Below are positions 12,479 to 23,733 of a stretch of DNA of 64,000 bases, piece after piece. Source of the DNA: Synchiropus splendidus. Lineage: Eukaryota; Chordata; Actinopteri; Syngnathiformes; Callionymidae. The translations under genes were made by a program, and so were the position numbers. The stretch covers positions 4,464,001-4,528,000 of the forward strand of contig NC_071349.1 in NCBI RefSeq assembly GCF_027744825.2. Direction: 5' to 3'. The notes beneath the pieces were generated by a model. It saw only the letters and a program-made list of their open reading frames with translations, ran no database searches and was not told the DNA's origin. Position 1 is the first letter of the stretch, and each line of letters opens with the position of its first letter.

Positions 12479-12949
12479 TTTTTTCCTTTTCTTTTCCAAT
12501 TTCCCCCTCATGCGTTACGTCACTCGCGGATCTGGTCTCTGATTGGTCAACGCTCCGCAGGTGGTGAACTTCTGCGACTGTCGCTGTACCCCAGTTGTGT
12601 CGTCTTGAGTAGCTGGAGTCGCCGTATGTAGCTCAAATCTTGTAGCGTTGCACACCCCAGTCGTGTCGCTGCCATGTTGGTCGCCGCTGGTCGCCGTCAT
12701 TCGCCCAACCCCATTGACTATCTATGCAAATCAGTCGTGTCGCTCGCGGAAGTCGCGTTTGGTCTGTACGTACCGTTAGGCTTAAATTCTAATTCGCCTC
12801 TCTTGTGTTTTCAGATTTTTCCCCATTTCCTGAATGTTGTTCTGGTTCTGGCGTCCTTTGTTATCCATGCTTGTCTATTTATTCTTCGATTAAATGTCTT
12901 ATATACCAGCACTTCCTGCACTTGGGTCCAGCCTTCCGAAATCATGACA

Positions 12950-13478
12950 GTCTCACTCACATGCACTAAAGAGAATAAGCAGTGTGACACACACAAAATC
13001 AGAACGGCTCTGAAAGGGAGGGATGGGTAGCAGAGGCAGGATGCTCTTTCCAGATCACGAACAGTAGAAAGAGAAGAAATGACATGAGGACCAAGTGGGA
13101 TGATGTGAAATGTGGTTCATCTGGGTGAGGCAGGCAAAGACCTCCCCTTAGTGTGTCCACTATTTCCTGAATTTGCTTCAGAATCACTTTGCTCTTTCTG
13201 TGGAGTTGAGCTCTCTCACAGATCACACCTTGTTTGCATGAATTTTAACTGCGACACATGACCCTAACTGAATTTTTTAACTGCGCCACACACTTCAGCT
13301 TCAATTTAAAACTCTGTTTACTTCCTTTTTGACATTTTACCAGATACCTATATGTCACTATTAGACTGCTAATGTGTAATGTATATATCAAATTAATGTT
13401 TTCACTTGTTCAGCCACACCTGACACCAAAACAACTCCTTGTTGTCATTTGTCTCATTTAAACAGATGTCTTTACATA
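12950..13478. other. Intergenic, nothing recognised
   Basis: The stretch lies between the split LTR and the Tc1 transposon. No ORF, repeat array or transposon end was recognised. Confidence 0.5.
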
Positions 13479-14989
13479 CACTTGTGTCCAAAATAATAGC
13501 AGTCCCACATCAATAAGCAAGATAAATCTGTATTTGTTAGATTTTCAACTTCTACACCGCAGGTAAGTTTCTAGAAGGTTTAAAGAAGGTATAGAAAACC
13601 AACAGACCCAACACGCATGATTATTTTGTTCAAAAAAATAGCAGTACTGAGTTCAATTACTGGGGTAATAGATTGTGTGACAAAAACAGGTGTTAAACAG
13701 GTGGCCCTTATATAAAGATCAAGACAACTGATGCTGCTCATGCTGGCTGTGCATTTTTCCTTGAAAAGCAGTGAAATGGGTCGTTGAAGACACAGTTCAG
13801 AGGAAGAGCGTTCTTTGATAAAGAAGTTCATAAAAGAGGAGACAACCTATAAAGAGGTTAAGAAAATTATCGGCTGTTCAGCTAAAATTATTTCAAATAC
13901 TTTAAAGTGGCAGTCAAAACCAGAACGACGAGGACGGAAAAAAAAAAACAATTATTCGAATGGATCGGAGAATAACCAAAATGACAAACGCTCCGCCGAT
14001 GATCAGCACCAGGAGGATCAAAGAAGATCTAAGGTTGCCTGTGAGTACTGTAACAATCAGACGATGCCTGTGTGAAGCCAAGCTTCCAGCAAGAAGCCCA
14101 CGCAAGGTCCCATTGTTAAAAAAAAGACATGTCCTGAAGCAGTTACATTTGCCAGAGGACACATTGACTGGCCTACAAAGAAAGACTGATGAGGGTAAGA
14201 TTGTTCTTTTTGGGTCGACAGTTTGTCAGACGACCTGAAAACACTGAATTCAAACAGTACATAGTGAAGACAGTGAAGCATGGTGATGCAAGCATCATGG
14301 TATGGGGATGTTTCTTGTACTATCATGTTGGTCCTATTTATCGCATACCAGGGATCATAGATCAGTTTGAGTTCATCAGAATACTGGAATAAGTCATGCT
14401 GCCATATGCCGAAGAGGATACGTCCTTGAAATGGGTATTTCAACAAGACAATGACCCCAAACACACCAGCAAGCAAGCAAAATCATGGTTCCAGACAAAC
14501 AAAATTCAAGTAATGGAGTGGCCAGTCCAATCCCCAGACCTCAATCCCATCGAAAATGTGTGTGCTGACATAAAAAATGCTGTTCATGAGGCAAAACCAA
14601 GAAATACAGAGCAATTCCTGGGCATCAATAACCATTGCCGGGTGTTGGTAGACTCCATCCGCCATAGATGTGAAGCTGTTATCAGAAACCGTGGTTATGC
14701 AACTAAATATTAGTTTATGATTCTCAGGAAAGTTGAATCATCAAGAATTTCTTTATTTATACATTACATTTTTGAGTTTGTAAATAAAGATGTCAACACT
14801 GCTATTTGTTTGTACATAGCATTTCTTGACTTTCTGTAAAATATTGTCATTCAATCACTTTTTCAATTGTTTTTGCTTTGAAAAAGAATGTGCAGTGTCC
14901 CCAATGCATTTATTTGCATTGAAATAAAATTCATTTGAAGAATTTTGAGGTTTACTCCCCTTTTTCACCACACTGCTATTATATAACTG
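13479..14989 (+). mobile_element. Tc1/mariner-type DNA transposon (dead)
   Basis: It is flanked by TA dinucleotides (13477-13478 and 14990-14991). The ends share 'ATAATAGCAGT' in inverted orientation (13493-13503 and about 14971-14981), with differences in the outermost bases. Inside is a Tc1-like transposase in several frames. No second gene is present. Confidence 0.82.
13815..14713 (+). pseudogene. Tc1-like transposase, frameshifted
   Basis: The order of family features is kept: an N-terminal helix-turn-helix (TTYKEVKKIIGCSAKII), a GRKKK basic hook, a second helix-turn-helix region (RIKEDLRLPVSTVTIRRCLC), DDE-region phrases KHGDASIMVWGCF and FQQDNDPKHTSK, and QSPDLNPIENVCADIK containing the last Glu. 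At least three frame changes and an early stop near 14395 interrupt it. The first catalytic Asp region (near 14160) is damaged. Normal length is about 340 residues. Confidence 0.88.
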
Positions 14990-15199
14990 TACATCTAGCA
15001 GCAATTTCAACCTTTACAATTACCATTTTGTTCAACTTCTCACTCTGCATCAAAACATTTCAAAGTTTGATTAGACTACCTACACTGTGCCAATAAAATA
15101 TTATGCAGTTCAAGTAGCTATCATACATATATTTGTCCGTTCTCCTTGCTTTCCTCCACTTTTTTCAACTTACACACCACTCCACAATCATTTTCTTTC
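14990..15199. other. Short intergenic gap
   Basis: No gene or repeat end was recognised between the Tc1 and the LINE 5' region. Confidence 0.4.
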
Positions 15200-15515
15200 C
15201 CCTTCGTAGTTAATCATACATCCACTCTTTCTTTCTCTCACTCTCTGTCTCCCACACTTTCTCTCCTTCTCTCTCTTTCTCAGGGTGCTTTTGGCCACGG
15301 ACCTGATCCCCGCTGGAGACCTGCAGTTTGTCTTGTGAAACTTTCAGCGGGTTGCTCAGCGGGTGGTGAGCTTGAGGGAAATGTGCTGGTGTGCTTGTTC
15401 GCCTTTGTCGAAGAGGATCGCGCACTCTGCTTCCCAAGATAATCCTCTCCAACGTCCGCTCCCTCAGCAATAAAATGGATGAACTGGCGCTGATGTTCTA
15501 ATGGATCGAAACGTG

Positions 15516-16098
15516 TGCTTCATGCGACACTTTGTTGGAGGAAGGAGATTCCCACGACCGCTGCTTCAACTGTCTGGGATCGCAGCATGTGTTGGAGTAC
15601 AACACATGCCTTGCATGCGCGGACATCCCTGTGGAAGAACGGCAGAGGAGAGAGACCCTCTGTTTGTGGTTCGGCGGCCTGCTCGAGAAAGCCAAGCCGC
15701 CCGAGCCCAAGCCGTCGCAGGCCAAGATCAAAGGCTTGGCCAAGCGGCCCCAGTGCGACAGGAGCGACGTGGAAGAGGAACCGCTGCGTCTGTTTACCGG
15801 CAGTACCATACCTTCTCAGGAATTGGCCCTGTGTGACATGCCGGAGCTTTTCACGTCAGCAATGGAGCATCTGGGATTAACCATCCCGCAGGACCCGGAC
15901 CCTCCTGAAGAAGAGGACTTTGTCTCGCTCGTTGCACGAGTTCAAGACCAAGCTCAAGAGGAGGCTGTTGACCTGTCTCATCAAAGGGCATCATGTCATG
16001 ATCAGGTCGGACAATTTGTCTGCTGTAGCGTACCTGAACAGATGGGGGGTGTCAGGTCACCCGCTGTCCACAAGATGGCAGCATCCATCTTAGTATGA
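15516..16098 (+). pseudogene. DIRS gag-like protein
   Basis: The frame gives a finger of the form CxxC...HDRC-FNC (CASC then SHDRCFNCLGSQH), then a basic Pro/Lys-rich linker (EPKPSQAKIKGLAKRP) and an acidic C-terminal part. DIRS gags start with such a finger. The reading frame runs about 190 codons to 16096, but no convincing Met is placed before the finger. Confidence 0.65.
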
Positions 16099-16129
16099 GC
16101 GGCCAGTCGTCTGCTGTCACTGAGAGCAC

Positions 16130-16600
16130 GTCACGTATTGGGGTCGCTCATCGTGGGAGCAGACAGGTTGTCCAGAGGGGGAGGTTGTCTCGGAGTGGGA
16201 GCTATCTCCTCAAATTATAACTTCTGTTTTGAACCGCTTCGGAATACCAATTGCTGATCTGTTCGCTGCAAAAGTGAATGCGAAATGTCCCCGCTGGTTC
16301 TCTTTGAGGTCGTCGGACTGCCCCCACTGGGGGTGGATGCTCTGGTTCATCATCACTGGCTCCTGTATGCTTTTCCTCCGTTGCGTCTCATGATGCTGCT
16401 GCTGCAATGAATAAGAGATCAGAAACTACTTGTGTTGGTGGCCCCGGAGAGTGCGGGCACCAGGTGGTTTCCCAACCATGTGGAGTTAGCGGTGGGGGAG
16501 TCGTGGTCGGTCACCAACGTGCCTTGGGCCCTAACACAGGCAGGGGGGACAATTTTGTCTCGTCCTGTCCAAGGACGTCCGCTCAAGGTTTGGTTGCTAA
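16130..16600 (+). pseudogene. DIRS reverse transcriptase/RNase H remnant
   Basis: Two scraps in different frames remain. One has NRFGIPIADLFAAK with a following CPRWF, as in the DIRS RNase H end. The other has 'GTRWFPNHVELAVG'-like and RPLKVWLL-like text. The polymerase palm is missing. Confidence 0.5.
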
Positions 16601-16689
16601 GAGGATGAGACTGACTAACCTGGGTTTAGAAGATTTTGGTAGGTTTTCAGCCAGAAGTCACCCTGTTGTGAAACGTCTTTTACGTGGAG

Positions 16690-17358
16690 CTCGCAGGATC
16701 AGACCAGTCGCGAGGGCTGTGGTCCCACGTTGGAGTCTGCACGTGGTCCTGGAAGGACTTTGCGGGTCATCTTGTGAGCCCTTGGAGTCAGCTCGCCTTG
16801 ACATGGTGTCATATAAAACTGACATGTTTGTCATTTGGGGATGATGGAGATTCAGTCACCCTCCGCCCGAACCCATCTTATATCCCTAAAAGGGATTACA
16901 TCATCTTTTAGGTCACAGGTCATCTCTCTGAGGGCCTTCTCTCCTCCTCCAGATCAGGATGAGCAGGCGGCATGTTTGCACCTGTTCTGTCCAGCGAGGG
17001 CCCTGGTGACCTATCTGGACCATACTAAAGTGGTACGAAAGTCAGAGAGATTTTTCATATGTTTTGGTGGTCATTCGGTGCGGACAGCGGTGACCACACA
17101 ATGCTTTGCACGTTGATCTGTGCAGCCATCTCCACTGCATATGAGGCCACCGGATCAGAGCATCCAGCTGGGTTGAAGGCGCACTCAACCAGAGCCATCT
17201 CCGCATCGGCTGCTTTGTTCAGAGGTGTTTCGATGCTGGACATCTGTGAAGCTGCATTGTGGTCATCAGCTCCCACATTCGCCCGAGCATATCTCAGGGA
17301 TATGGCGTCGGGGTCCGTGGCCCATTCTGTCTTGCAGGCGGTTTCAGGCCCACCTTGA
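16690..17358 (+). pseudogene. DIRS tyrosine recombinase, C-terminal half
   Basis: Frames 16835-17116 and 17059-17358 give LCPARALVTYLDHTK-like text, then 'GLKAHSTRAISASAAL', which holds the HxxR box of tyrosine recombinases. DICEAALWSSAPTFARAY follows; its final Tyr is the likely nucleophile. A frameshift lies near 17085-17115. The N-terminal core-binding half is badly decayed. Confidence 0.78.
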
Positions 17359-17439
17359 AGTGCGTTTTAACTGTCACTTCGAGCAGCCATTTTGCCTCAA
17401 CACCTCTGTGGTCTCTCCACCCCATGTTCCACTTTACAT

Positions 17440-18897
17440 CAAAGGACTATGCTGTCTCTTAGTGACACAACTAAGGCGAACGATGTCACTGAGGCAGCAA
17501 AGACGACCACAGTCACTTTTGATGAGCCAACAGCTCCCCTCCCCCCTCCTTCTCTTGACATCATGGAGCAGGACGTGCTCACTCAGTTAAGCTGAACCTT
17601 CGGAAGGCTGCGGGTCCGGACAGAGTTTCCCCTGCCATCCTGAAGCATTGTGCTGCTGGCTCCAGTGTTCACTGACATCTTCAATGCTTCCTTGGTGTCC
17701 TATCATGTTCCTGTCTGCTTTAAGTCCTCCACTATCATTCCTGTACCCAAGAAGGCCAGGATCACAGGACTGAATGACTTCAGACCAGTGGCACTGACGT
17801 CTGTGGTCGTTTGAGCGCCTGGTTCTCTCTCACCTGAAATCTACCACTGCTTCTCACGTGGACTCATTGCAGTTTGCCTACAGAGCCAACAGATCTGTGG
17901 ACGATGCAGTAAACCAGGTCCTTCATTTCATTCTGCAGCATCTGGACTCCCCAGGAACCTATGCCAGGATCCTTGTGGACTTCAGCTCTGCTTTCAACAC
18001 AATTCTCCCAGCTCTGCTTGAAGACAGGCTTCGTCAGTTCAACATACCTGACTCCCTCTGTAGATGGATTATTGACTTCCTGACCAGCCGGAGTCATTGT
18101 GTGCGACTGGGGACGACTGTCTCCGACACTATGTCCCTCAACATCGGGTCTCCTCAGGTCTGTGTTCTCTCTCCATGGCTCTTCTCTCTGTACACTAACT
18201 GCTGCACCTCCAGCCACAAGTCCGTGAAGCAGATCAAGTTTGCGGATGACACCACCATCATCAGGCTCATCTCAGGTGGAGATGAGTTGGCTTACAGGAG
18301 GGAGGTGGAGCGGCTGGTGTCCTGGTGCGGCCACAACAACCTAGAGCTCAACACCCAGAAGACAGTGGAGATGGTCATAGACTTCAGGAGAGTAACAGTT
18401 TCTCTGTCCCCTCTCATGTTGGTTTACCCATTTCCATTGTAGAGTCCTTCTGCTTCCTAGCAACCACCATCACTGAGGACCACAAATGGGAGACAACCAT
18501 CAGGCCCCTCACCAGGAAGGCCCAGCAGAGAATGTTCTTCCTGAGGCAACTATGAAAACTACGACTGCCGACGAAGTTGCTGGTGGAGTTCTACACAGCC
18601 ATCATCCAGTCCATCCACACCTCCTCTATCTCCGTCTGATACAACAGCATCACCTCCAGGGACAAGAGCAGACTGCAGCGCATCGTATGCTCTGCTGAGA
18701 AAGTGATCGGTTTCAGCCTGCCACCTCTTCATGAACTGTATGTCTCCAGGACCCAGGAGACGTGCAGGTCGTATCAGAGCCGACCCTTCTCATACTGGAC
18801 ATGTTTGTTCCTCTTCCCTCTGGCAGGAGGCTACGGTCCATCCAGACCAGAACCTCCCGTCACAGGAACAGCCTCTTCCCCTCGGCTGTCAGACTGT
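17440..18897 (+). pseudogene. L2-type LINE ORF2, reverse transcriptase half
   Basis: Frames give the pre-RT Pro-rich linker, then reverse-transcriptase blocks: RKAAGPD, '[19 protein letters not shown]', LQFAYRANRSVDDAV, FSSAFNT, GSPQxCVLSPWLFSLYTN and KFADDTT (the catalytic F/Y-ADD). After that come WCGHNNLELNTQKTVEM and a C-terminal SLPPLHELYVSRT with HRNSLFPSAVRLLN. Several frameshifts (near 17810, 18400-18470, 18550 and 18700) and a few stops break it. Confidence 0.85.
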
Positions 18898-19040
18898 TGA
18901 ATTCGTGAATAGCATTTGTTATTTTATTTTATTTTTCTGTCAGCACTTTATTTATATTATTAACACATTCCTGGTTGGCGGGTTCCCCACTGACCATGGC
19001 AATACATTTGATTCTGATTCTGATTCTGATTCCGATAAAT

Positions 19041-19640
19041 GCCGGGCAGTAAAGGAACTGATGGCTGTCTGGGCGAACAACTTCGTTCAAAAACAACCTC
19101 TCAAACTCCCAGAACACAGAGGTGTGCAGCCAGGAGCTGCAGGAAAATTGTGCTGCGCAGCGCACCGCAGAGAAGCGGTCCAGGACTCTTGATGTGTGCG
19201 GGTGTTTGATAACTCACATGTTTTTGCCTTTATTAGACTGATAAACATCTGATTTTATTGACAGACATGTTTGCTTAAAAAAATAATTCCGCCCTCTTAC
19301 AGAAACTATTTTTAGTGCTGTGGTCTTGTGGCCTACATGAGGACAGCAAAGAGGCAAGACGCTGATTTTCCCCAAGTTACTGAAGATCACCAGACTATTC
19401 ATTGATCATTTCTGACTTTGTGATCTGAACTTCACTGATTAAATCCTTCTCGATCGTCAGTCATCTCTCTCGCTGTGTTCAACATGTTGCAAGAGCAGCG
19501 TGGATCAATCCGTGGCGCTCCCGTCCCCGAGCGTAATTCCCCTGCTGCCCGGCTGCACACCTCAGTGTTCTGGCAGTTTGAGAAGTGGAATCTGAACGAT
19601 ATTGTCCGCCCAGACAGCGATCAGACCCTTTACTGGCCGG
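19041..19640. repeat. Imperfect inverted repeat, about 90-bp arms
   Basis: The arms are about 19041-19130 and 19552-19640, one the reverse complement of the other at roughly 80-85% by eye. Both contain 'CGCCCAGACAGC' and 'CTGCACACCTC' in opposite orientations. The 420-bp spacer has no recognised gene. The left arm abuts the tail of the L2-type LINE. It may be a foldback element or two opposed copies of one repeat. Confidence 0.65.
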
Positions 19641-20159
19641 CGACGGAAGTTTGACAAGTACAGAAGCTGGTCACGTTGAGGACTTCTAAGTAGAAATATG
19701 TACATAAAGAGGAGCAGATCTCAGACATCCATCACTCACGACAACATGATGTGTTTTGATCATGAACTGTGCCGTCGCATTACTGATGACGCATTCACAT
19801 GAACATAGTCTCTTCCGGTATTTGCTGCCCTCATGTGGGCAAAGTTAGTAGTGAAAACACAGAGCGAGGCTCACCGCGGAGCGAGGCAGAGGTGTGAAGA
19901 ATCTCAACGGGGGGCGACTCGGATTCAGGCTTCCGAGACAGAACACTGCAGTGTGAAAACGCCCTCAGAGTGCATGCTGCATGAGTGGGTGTCCTGAGCA
20001 AGTGGATTTTCCGTGCTTTATTCCATTTAGTGTTAATTAATAAATAGTAATTGCACGGGTGTAGTGTTTCTAGATCACACACTTCTTTCTGTGGGCTGTT
20101 TCGTGGGTTACAGTTTCGAACCCCTGTTGTTGGCATCTTGCCCGGCCGCGTGTCTCATG
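19641..20159. other. Probable 5' region of the Tx1-type LINE
   Basis: No independent gene was recognised. The last part is open in frame with the downstream ORF1 from 20051, but the family-like start is the Met at 20162. Confidence 0.35.
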
Positions 20160-20161
20160 CC

Positions 20162-20690
20162 ATGGATAGCGCGGAGTTCAAATCTTTAACCCGCAAACAC
20201 AGGATTAAAATCACTGCCACTTTCCCCAGGAGCATGGAGGACATTGGTCTGACTGTCGGGCACAGCAGCATAAGATCGGCTGCTTGGATGAAAAATGTCG
20301 TGGTCATATTTCTGGACCAAGTGGAAAAGGTGAACCGTGTGGTGGAGTCAGGAGTTGCCGTAAACGGCTGCTTCGAGGCCGTGCAGCCGCACGCGCTTCC
20401 AGCCACAAAGATAGTTCTATCCAACGTCCCTCCCTTCATCACTGATGAATTTCTGACCAGGGAGCTGTCCAGACATGGGAAAGTGGTGTCACCGGTCAAT
20501 AAGATCCTGTCTGGATGTAATTTTCCGCTGCTGAAGCACGTAGTATCTCACTGCGGACTGTTATACATGATACTCAATAACCGGGGAGAGGAGCTGAACC
20601 TTCGATTTCTGGTGAGAGTAGATGATTACGACTACACGATCTATGCCAGTTCAACGGTGATGAAGTGTTTTGGTTGCGGAGAGGAGGGAC
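20162..20690 (+). pseudogene. Tx1-type LINE ORF1 protein, truncated
   Basis: From MDSAEFKSLTRKHRIKITA the reading follows fish L1-Tx1-clade ORF1 proteins. It continues with KIVLSNVPPFITDEFL and RELSRHGKVVSP (an RRM-like fold region), LKHVVSHCG, 'RGEELNLRF' and MKCFGCGEEG, the start of a CCHC zinc knuckle. The knuckle is cut after its second Cys, and unrelated sequence follows. Such ORF1 proteins bind LINE RNA. No ORF2 follows. Confidence 0.7.
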
Positions 20691-20699
20691 GCAAGGTGG

Positions 20700-21385
20700 T
20701 GCAAGCTGAAAGAGGAAGAGTTTTGTGTTGCCTTCAGGGAGGGATTGAAGCTTTTGGAGCTGCTGGCGAAATTACGGTAGTTACGTAAGTTCAGTCGTTA
20801 CGGAGTCAGTTACAGATAATTTTACGCATGTTCATTTTTTCCACTCATTGCATGTTCTGGAAGTCTCTGACAATCAAAGTTTCAGTTCTCTTACACATAT
20901 CGTAAATAGTCATCGCGAACTGTCATTGTTGCTGCGTGTGTGGTGGTGAGTGCGGAGCTGGCGATGTTCACTTAAACTATGGTTCGGTTGGTTAGTTAAA
21001 GTTACGGGGCCGTGCATTGCTGTGTTGTGCTATGCTGTTTGCGTCTGTGTCCTGGGGAGCGGGGTGTTTGGGATTGTCAAAGATGGCATCTCCACTCGTG
21101 GTCCATGTGGTATGAACCGTTTTATACAGTACTGATCTCACTATGATTATGCTGTTTACAGAAACTTCCTGGTGATCATTACACCCATCTGTGGAAATAA
21201 AAGTTTAGATTTCATCTAAAGACTTCTCTGATTAATAATTCCAAACAAAAACATTTATTCTCTCAGGTATCAATGGTGACAAATCAGGAGAAGAGTGTCC
21301 TGTCTCAGGGACTCCAACAAACCTGATCCCTGTGGCATCTGAGCAACTTCCACCACCAAAGGAAAAACTGGATCACCTTCCTTCC
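20700..21385. other. Intergenic, nothing firmly recognised
   Basis: The stretch lies between the LINE ORF1 and the gypsy pol end. It may include the 3' tail of the minus-strand gypsy element, but no copy of its LTR (24816-25150) was found here. Confidence 0.4.
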
Positions 21386-23730
21386 TCATCTGGCCCACAG
21401 CACACCTAATCTGAAGGGACAGGCAGCTATTCTACGGCCAGGCAGGCAGCCCACTGCTGCCTCCAGAGTGCAGCCCATTGCCCCTGTCCCCACTGCATTG
21501 TACTTGTAAAGACCATTCCAGCTCCTGGGTTCAGGTCCCTCATCCCAGTCAGGATTGTGTCCATATTGTCCTGTCATATCTCCTGTGACCTGTGTACTAC
21601 CCCAGCAACACTGGGTTTTCATACAGTCCAGCCGCGAACGCGGCCTGCGTCCGAGGAACAACATGGCTGGCGATTCCTTTGTCGTGGCGTGGGGGGTGTT
21701 GTGGTAGGTCAGCAGAAATGAATCCAGACGTTGCTGCACTGGTGCTGTACCTTTGGAGGATTTCAATGCCTGCTTGAACGTTTGCACAAAACGCTCAGCC
21801 AAACCATTGGTGGCAGGATGATATGGTGCAGATCGAATGTGCGACTCGGATGTGACTCCATTTAACCTCAGAAATGTACTGCAGTCTTCTGAACAAAACT
21901 GAGGTCCATTGTCACTGACAAGAATGTGGGGGGCGCTATAGCGACTAAAAAGTTCCCTCAGCACTTGAATAGTCCTGTTAGCTGTGGTACTGTCCATAAT
22001 ATGCACTTCAGGCCACTTGGAATGTGCGTCCACAGCGACCAGGTACATATGTCCTTCAAATGGACCAGCAAAGTCCACGTGTATCCTTTCCCAGGGACTG
22101 GAGGGCCACATCCATGGGTGGAGAGGTGCAAGCCCAGGCTCTTTTTGTACACGCTGACATGAGGGGCAGGATTTAGCCTGGAGCTCAATCTGTGAATCAA
22201 TGCCGGGCCACCATACATAACTGCGTGCCAAGGACTTCATCCTCACCACACCTGGATGTGCTGCGTGTAACTCCTTCAGAACGTAGGGGCGCAGTCTAGG
22301 TGGAACTCTCACACCCCACATGAGACAGTCCTGTTGTATTGTGAGATCATGACGACGCAGTATATAGGGTGACAGCTTCTCATCTGCATCTTTTGCAGCT
22401 GGAAAACGACCAGTCGTGACCATTTCTAGGATTTGAGACAAAATGGGATCAGACTTGGTGTCACGTCTGATTTCAGAGTTACTAACTAGTAGCATGTCCA
22501 GCTGTGCAGTGTAGAACACCTCCACTGCGCTTGGTGTCTCGTGATGGACATGAGGAAGTGGCAACCTTGACAGTCCATCAGCATTTGCATGTAAAGAACC
22601 CTTCCTGTATTCAATGGTGTAATCATGCGCTGACAGGAGAAGTGCCCATCGCTGCATCCTAGCCGCAGCCATTGATGGTGTACTTTTCAGTGGGCTCAAG
22701 ATGGAGGTCAGTGGACGATGGCCAGTGAGCAGCGTGAACTTGTTACCATAGAGATACTGGTGGAACTTGCGTACCCCAAAGACTATCGCCAAGGCCTCTC
22801 TCTCTATCTGAGCATAATTTTGCTCTGCTTTGCTTAGAGTTCGGGATGCATATGCTATGGGTCTTTCAGCACCACCAGGCATGATGTGTGAAAGCACTGT
22901 TCCGACCCCATAGGGTGAAGTATCACATGCCAAACGAAGAGGAAGCCCTGAGTTGTAGTGGGTCAGCACTTCTTGTGACATTAGTAGTGTTTTTGCTTTC
23001 TGGAATGCTGACTCACAGGCAGGTGTCCACTGCCACTTCTTCTCTTTGTTCAGCAGTTCATTTAATGGTTGCAAGACAGTAGCTAGGTCAGGAATGAAAC
23101 GACCACAATAGTTTAACATTCCCAGGAATGAACGTAGCTGGGTGACATCACCTGGTGCTGGTGCTTCCACAATAGCACGTACCTTATCTGGAGATTTGTG
23201 GAGACCAGCAGCATCAATGATATGGCCCAGGTATTCCATGGACTCCTGCAAAAACATGCATTTCTCATGTTTGAGGTGCAGGTCATACTCCTCTAGCCTG
23301 CCCAGGACTGCATCCAGTGTTTTCAGATGTGTCTGCTTATCAGGACCACTGATGAGGATGTCGTCCAGATAACAGTAAGTACATGGCAGTCCAAGCAGCA
23401 CTTGGTCCATTGCTTTCTGGAACAAGGCAGGCAATGACGCTACACCGAATGGCAAACGGTTAAACCTGAATAGTCCTTTCTGTGTAGAGATTGTCAACAG
23501 CTTTTTAGACTCCTCTTCCACCTCCATCTGTAGATATGTATTTGACAGATCGAAGGTCGAAGAGCATAAGGCACGTTTCGTGGAGGACAGAATTTTGGTA
23601 TACTGTCAGGTCTCAAGGTCAGTCGGGCTTGAATTCCTTTCATGGTGCCTAGCTGTTGAGAGAAAACAGCTGAGTGTCTCTTTAACACTGTCTCCAAGTT
23701 TTCTCTTTCTACTTGATCTGTTGTATACAC
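21386..23730 (-). pseudogene. Gypsy pol: reverse transcriptase, RNase H, integrase
   Basis: The main open frame (23527-21386, 713 codons) has FRFNRLPFGVAS, YCYLDDILISG (catalytic YxDD), FLGMLNYCGRFIP, the RNase H phrase LACDTSPYGVGTVL, SLHANADGLSRLP, an integrase zinc domain ending 'SCPSCQRV', and core phrases HVDFAGPFEG, VSDNGPQFCS and HPATNGLAERF holding the D, D, E. The first pol segment (23730-23494) is in another frame. About 70 residues of the RT fingers/palm, including the first catalytic Asp motif, are lost at the junction. The C-terminal tail after RPRSRLDC is not family-like. It cannot be functional as it stands. Confidence 0.88.
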
Positions 23731-23733
23731 AGT

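Larger units (their letters stand above)
9792..12775 (+). mobile_element. PIF/Harbinger DNA transposon, two-gene type
   Basis: Terminal inverted repeats of about 24 bp begin A/C-GGTACGTACA and continue 'ACGCGACT', with about three mismatches. The TTA target duplication lies at 9789-9791 and 12776-12778, the Harbinger signature. Inside are a HARBI1-like transposase remnant on + and a MADF-domain accessory gene on -, the usual convergent pair of this superfamily. The transposase lacks its catalytic core, so the copy cannot move by itself. It inserted into an existing LTR and is the younger of the two. Confidence 0.9.
9358..12949 (+). mobile_element. Solo LTR split by a Harbinger transposon
   Basis: The LTR starts 'TGTCATGTCTG' and ends '...AATCATGACA' at 12949. 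Flanks are GCCTC (9353-9357) and GTCTC (12950-12954), a target duplication with one mismatch. The Harbinger at 9792-12775 interrupts it. LTR sequence resumes at 12776 and carries an 'attaaa'-like polyadenylation signal near 12890. Its start resembles the LTRs of the element at 57613. Confidence 0.78.
15503..17375 (+). mobile_element. DIRS-type tyrosine-recombinase retroelement, decayed
   Basis: It sits inside the L2-type LINE. Three parts appear in DIRS order: gag with a zinc finger, a reverse-transcriptase/RNase H remnant, and a tyrosine recombinase. The boundaries are set by where LINE sequence stops and resumes, so they are approximate. Terminal repeats were not identified. DIRS elements integrate with a recombinase and normally leave no target duplication, which fits. 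Confidence 0.8.
15200..19036 (+). mobile_element. L2-type LINE retrotransposon, split and internally deleted
   Basis: The 5' part (15200-15500) reads into ILSNVRSLSNKMDELAL, the start of ORF2 before the endonuclease. The ORF2 reverse-transcriptase half resumes near 17440, after a DIRS insertion. The 3' end (about 18900-19036) carries the '(ATTCTG)n' tail typical of fish L2-like LINEs. The endonuclease is essentially absent. Related fragments lie at 25155-25905 (-) and 51876-52125 (+). Confidence 0.8.

Noticed and set aside
18731..19192. 153-codon + strand ORF across the LINE tail
   Set aside because: It is LINE C-terminal text followed by the 3' UTR and (ATTCTG)n tail read through by chance.
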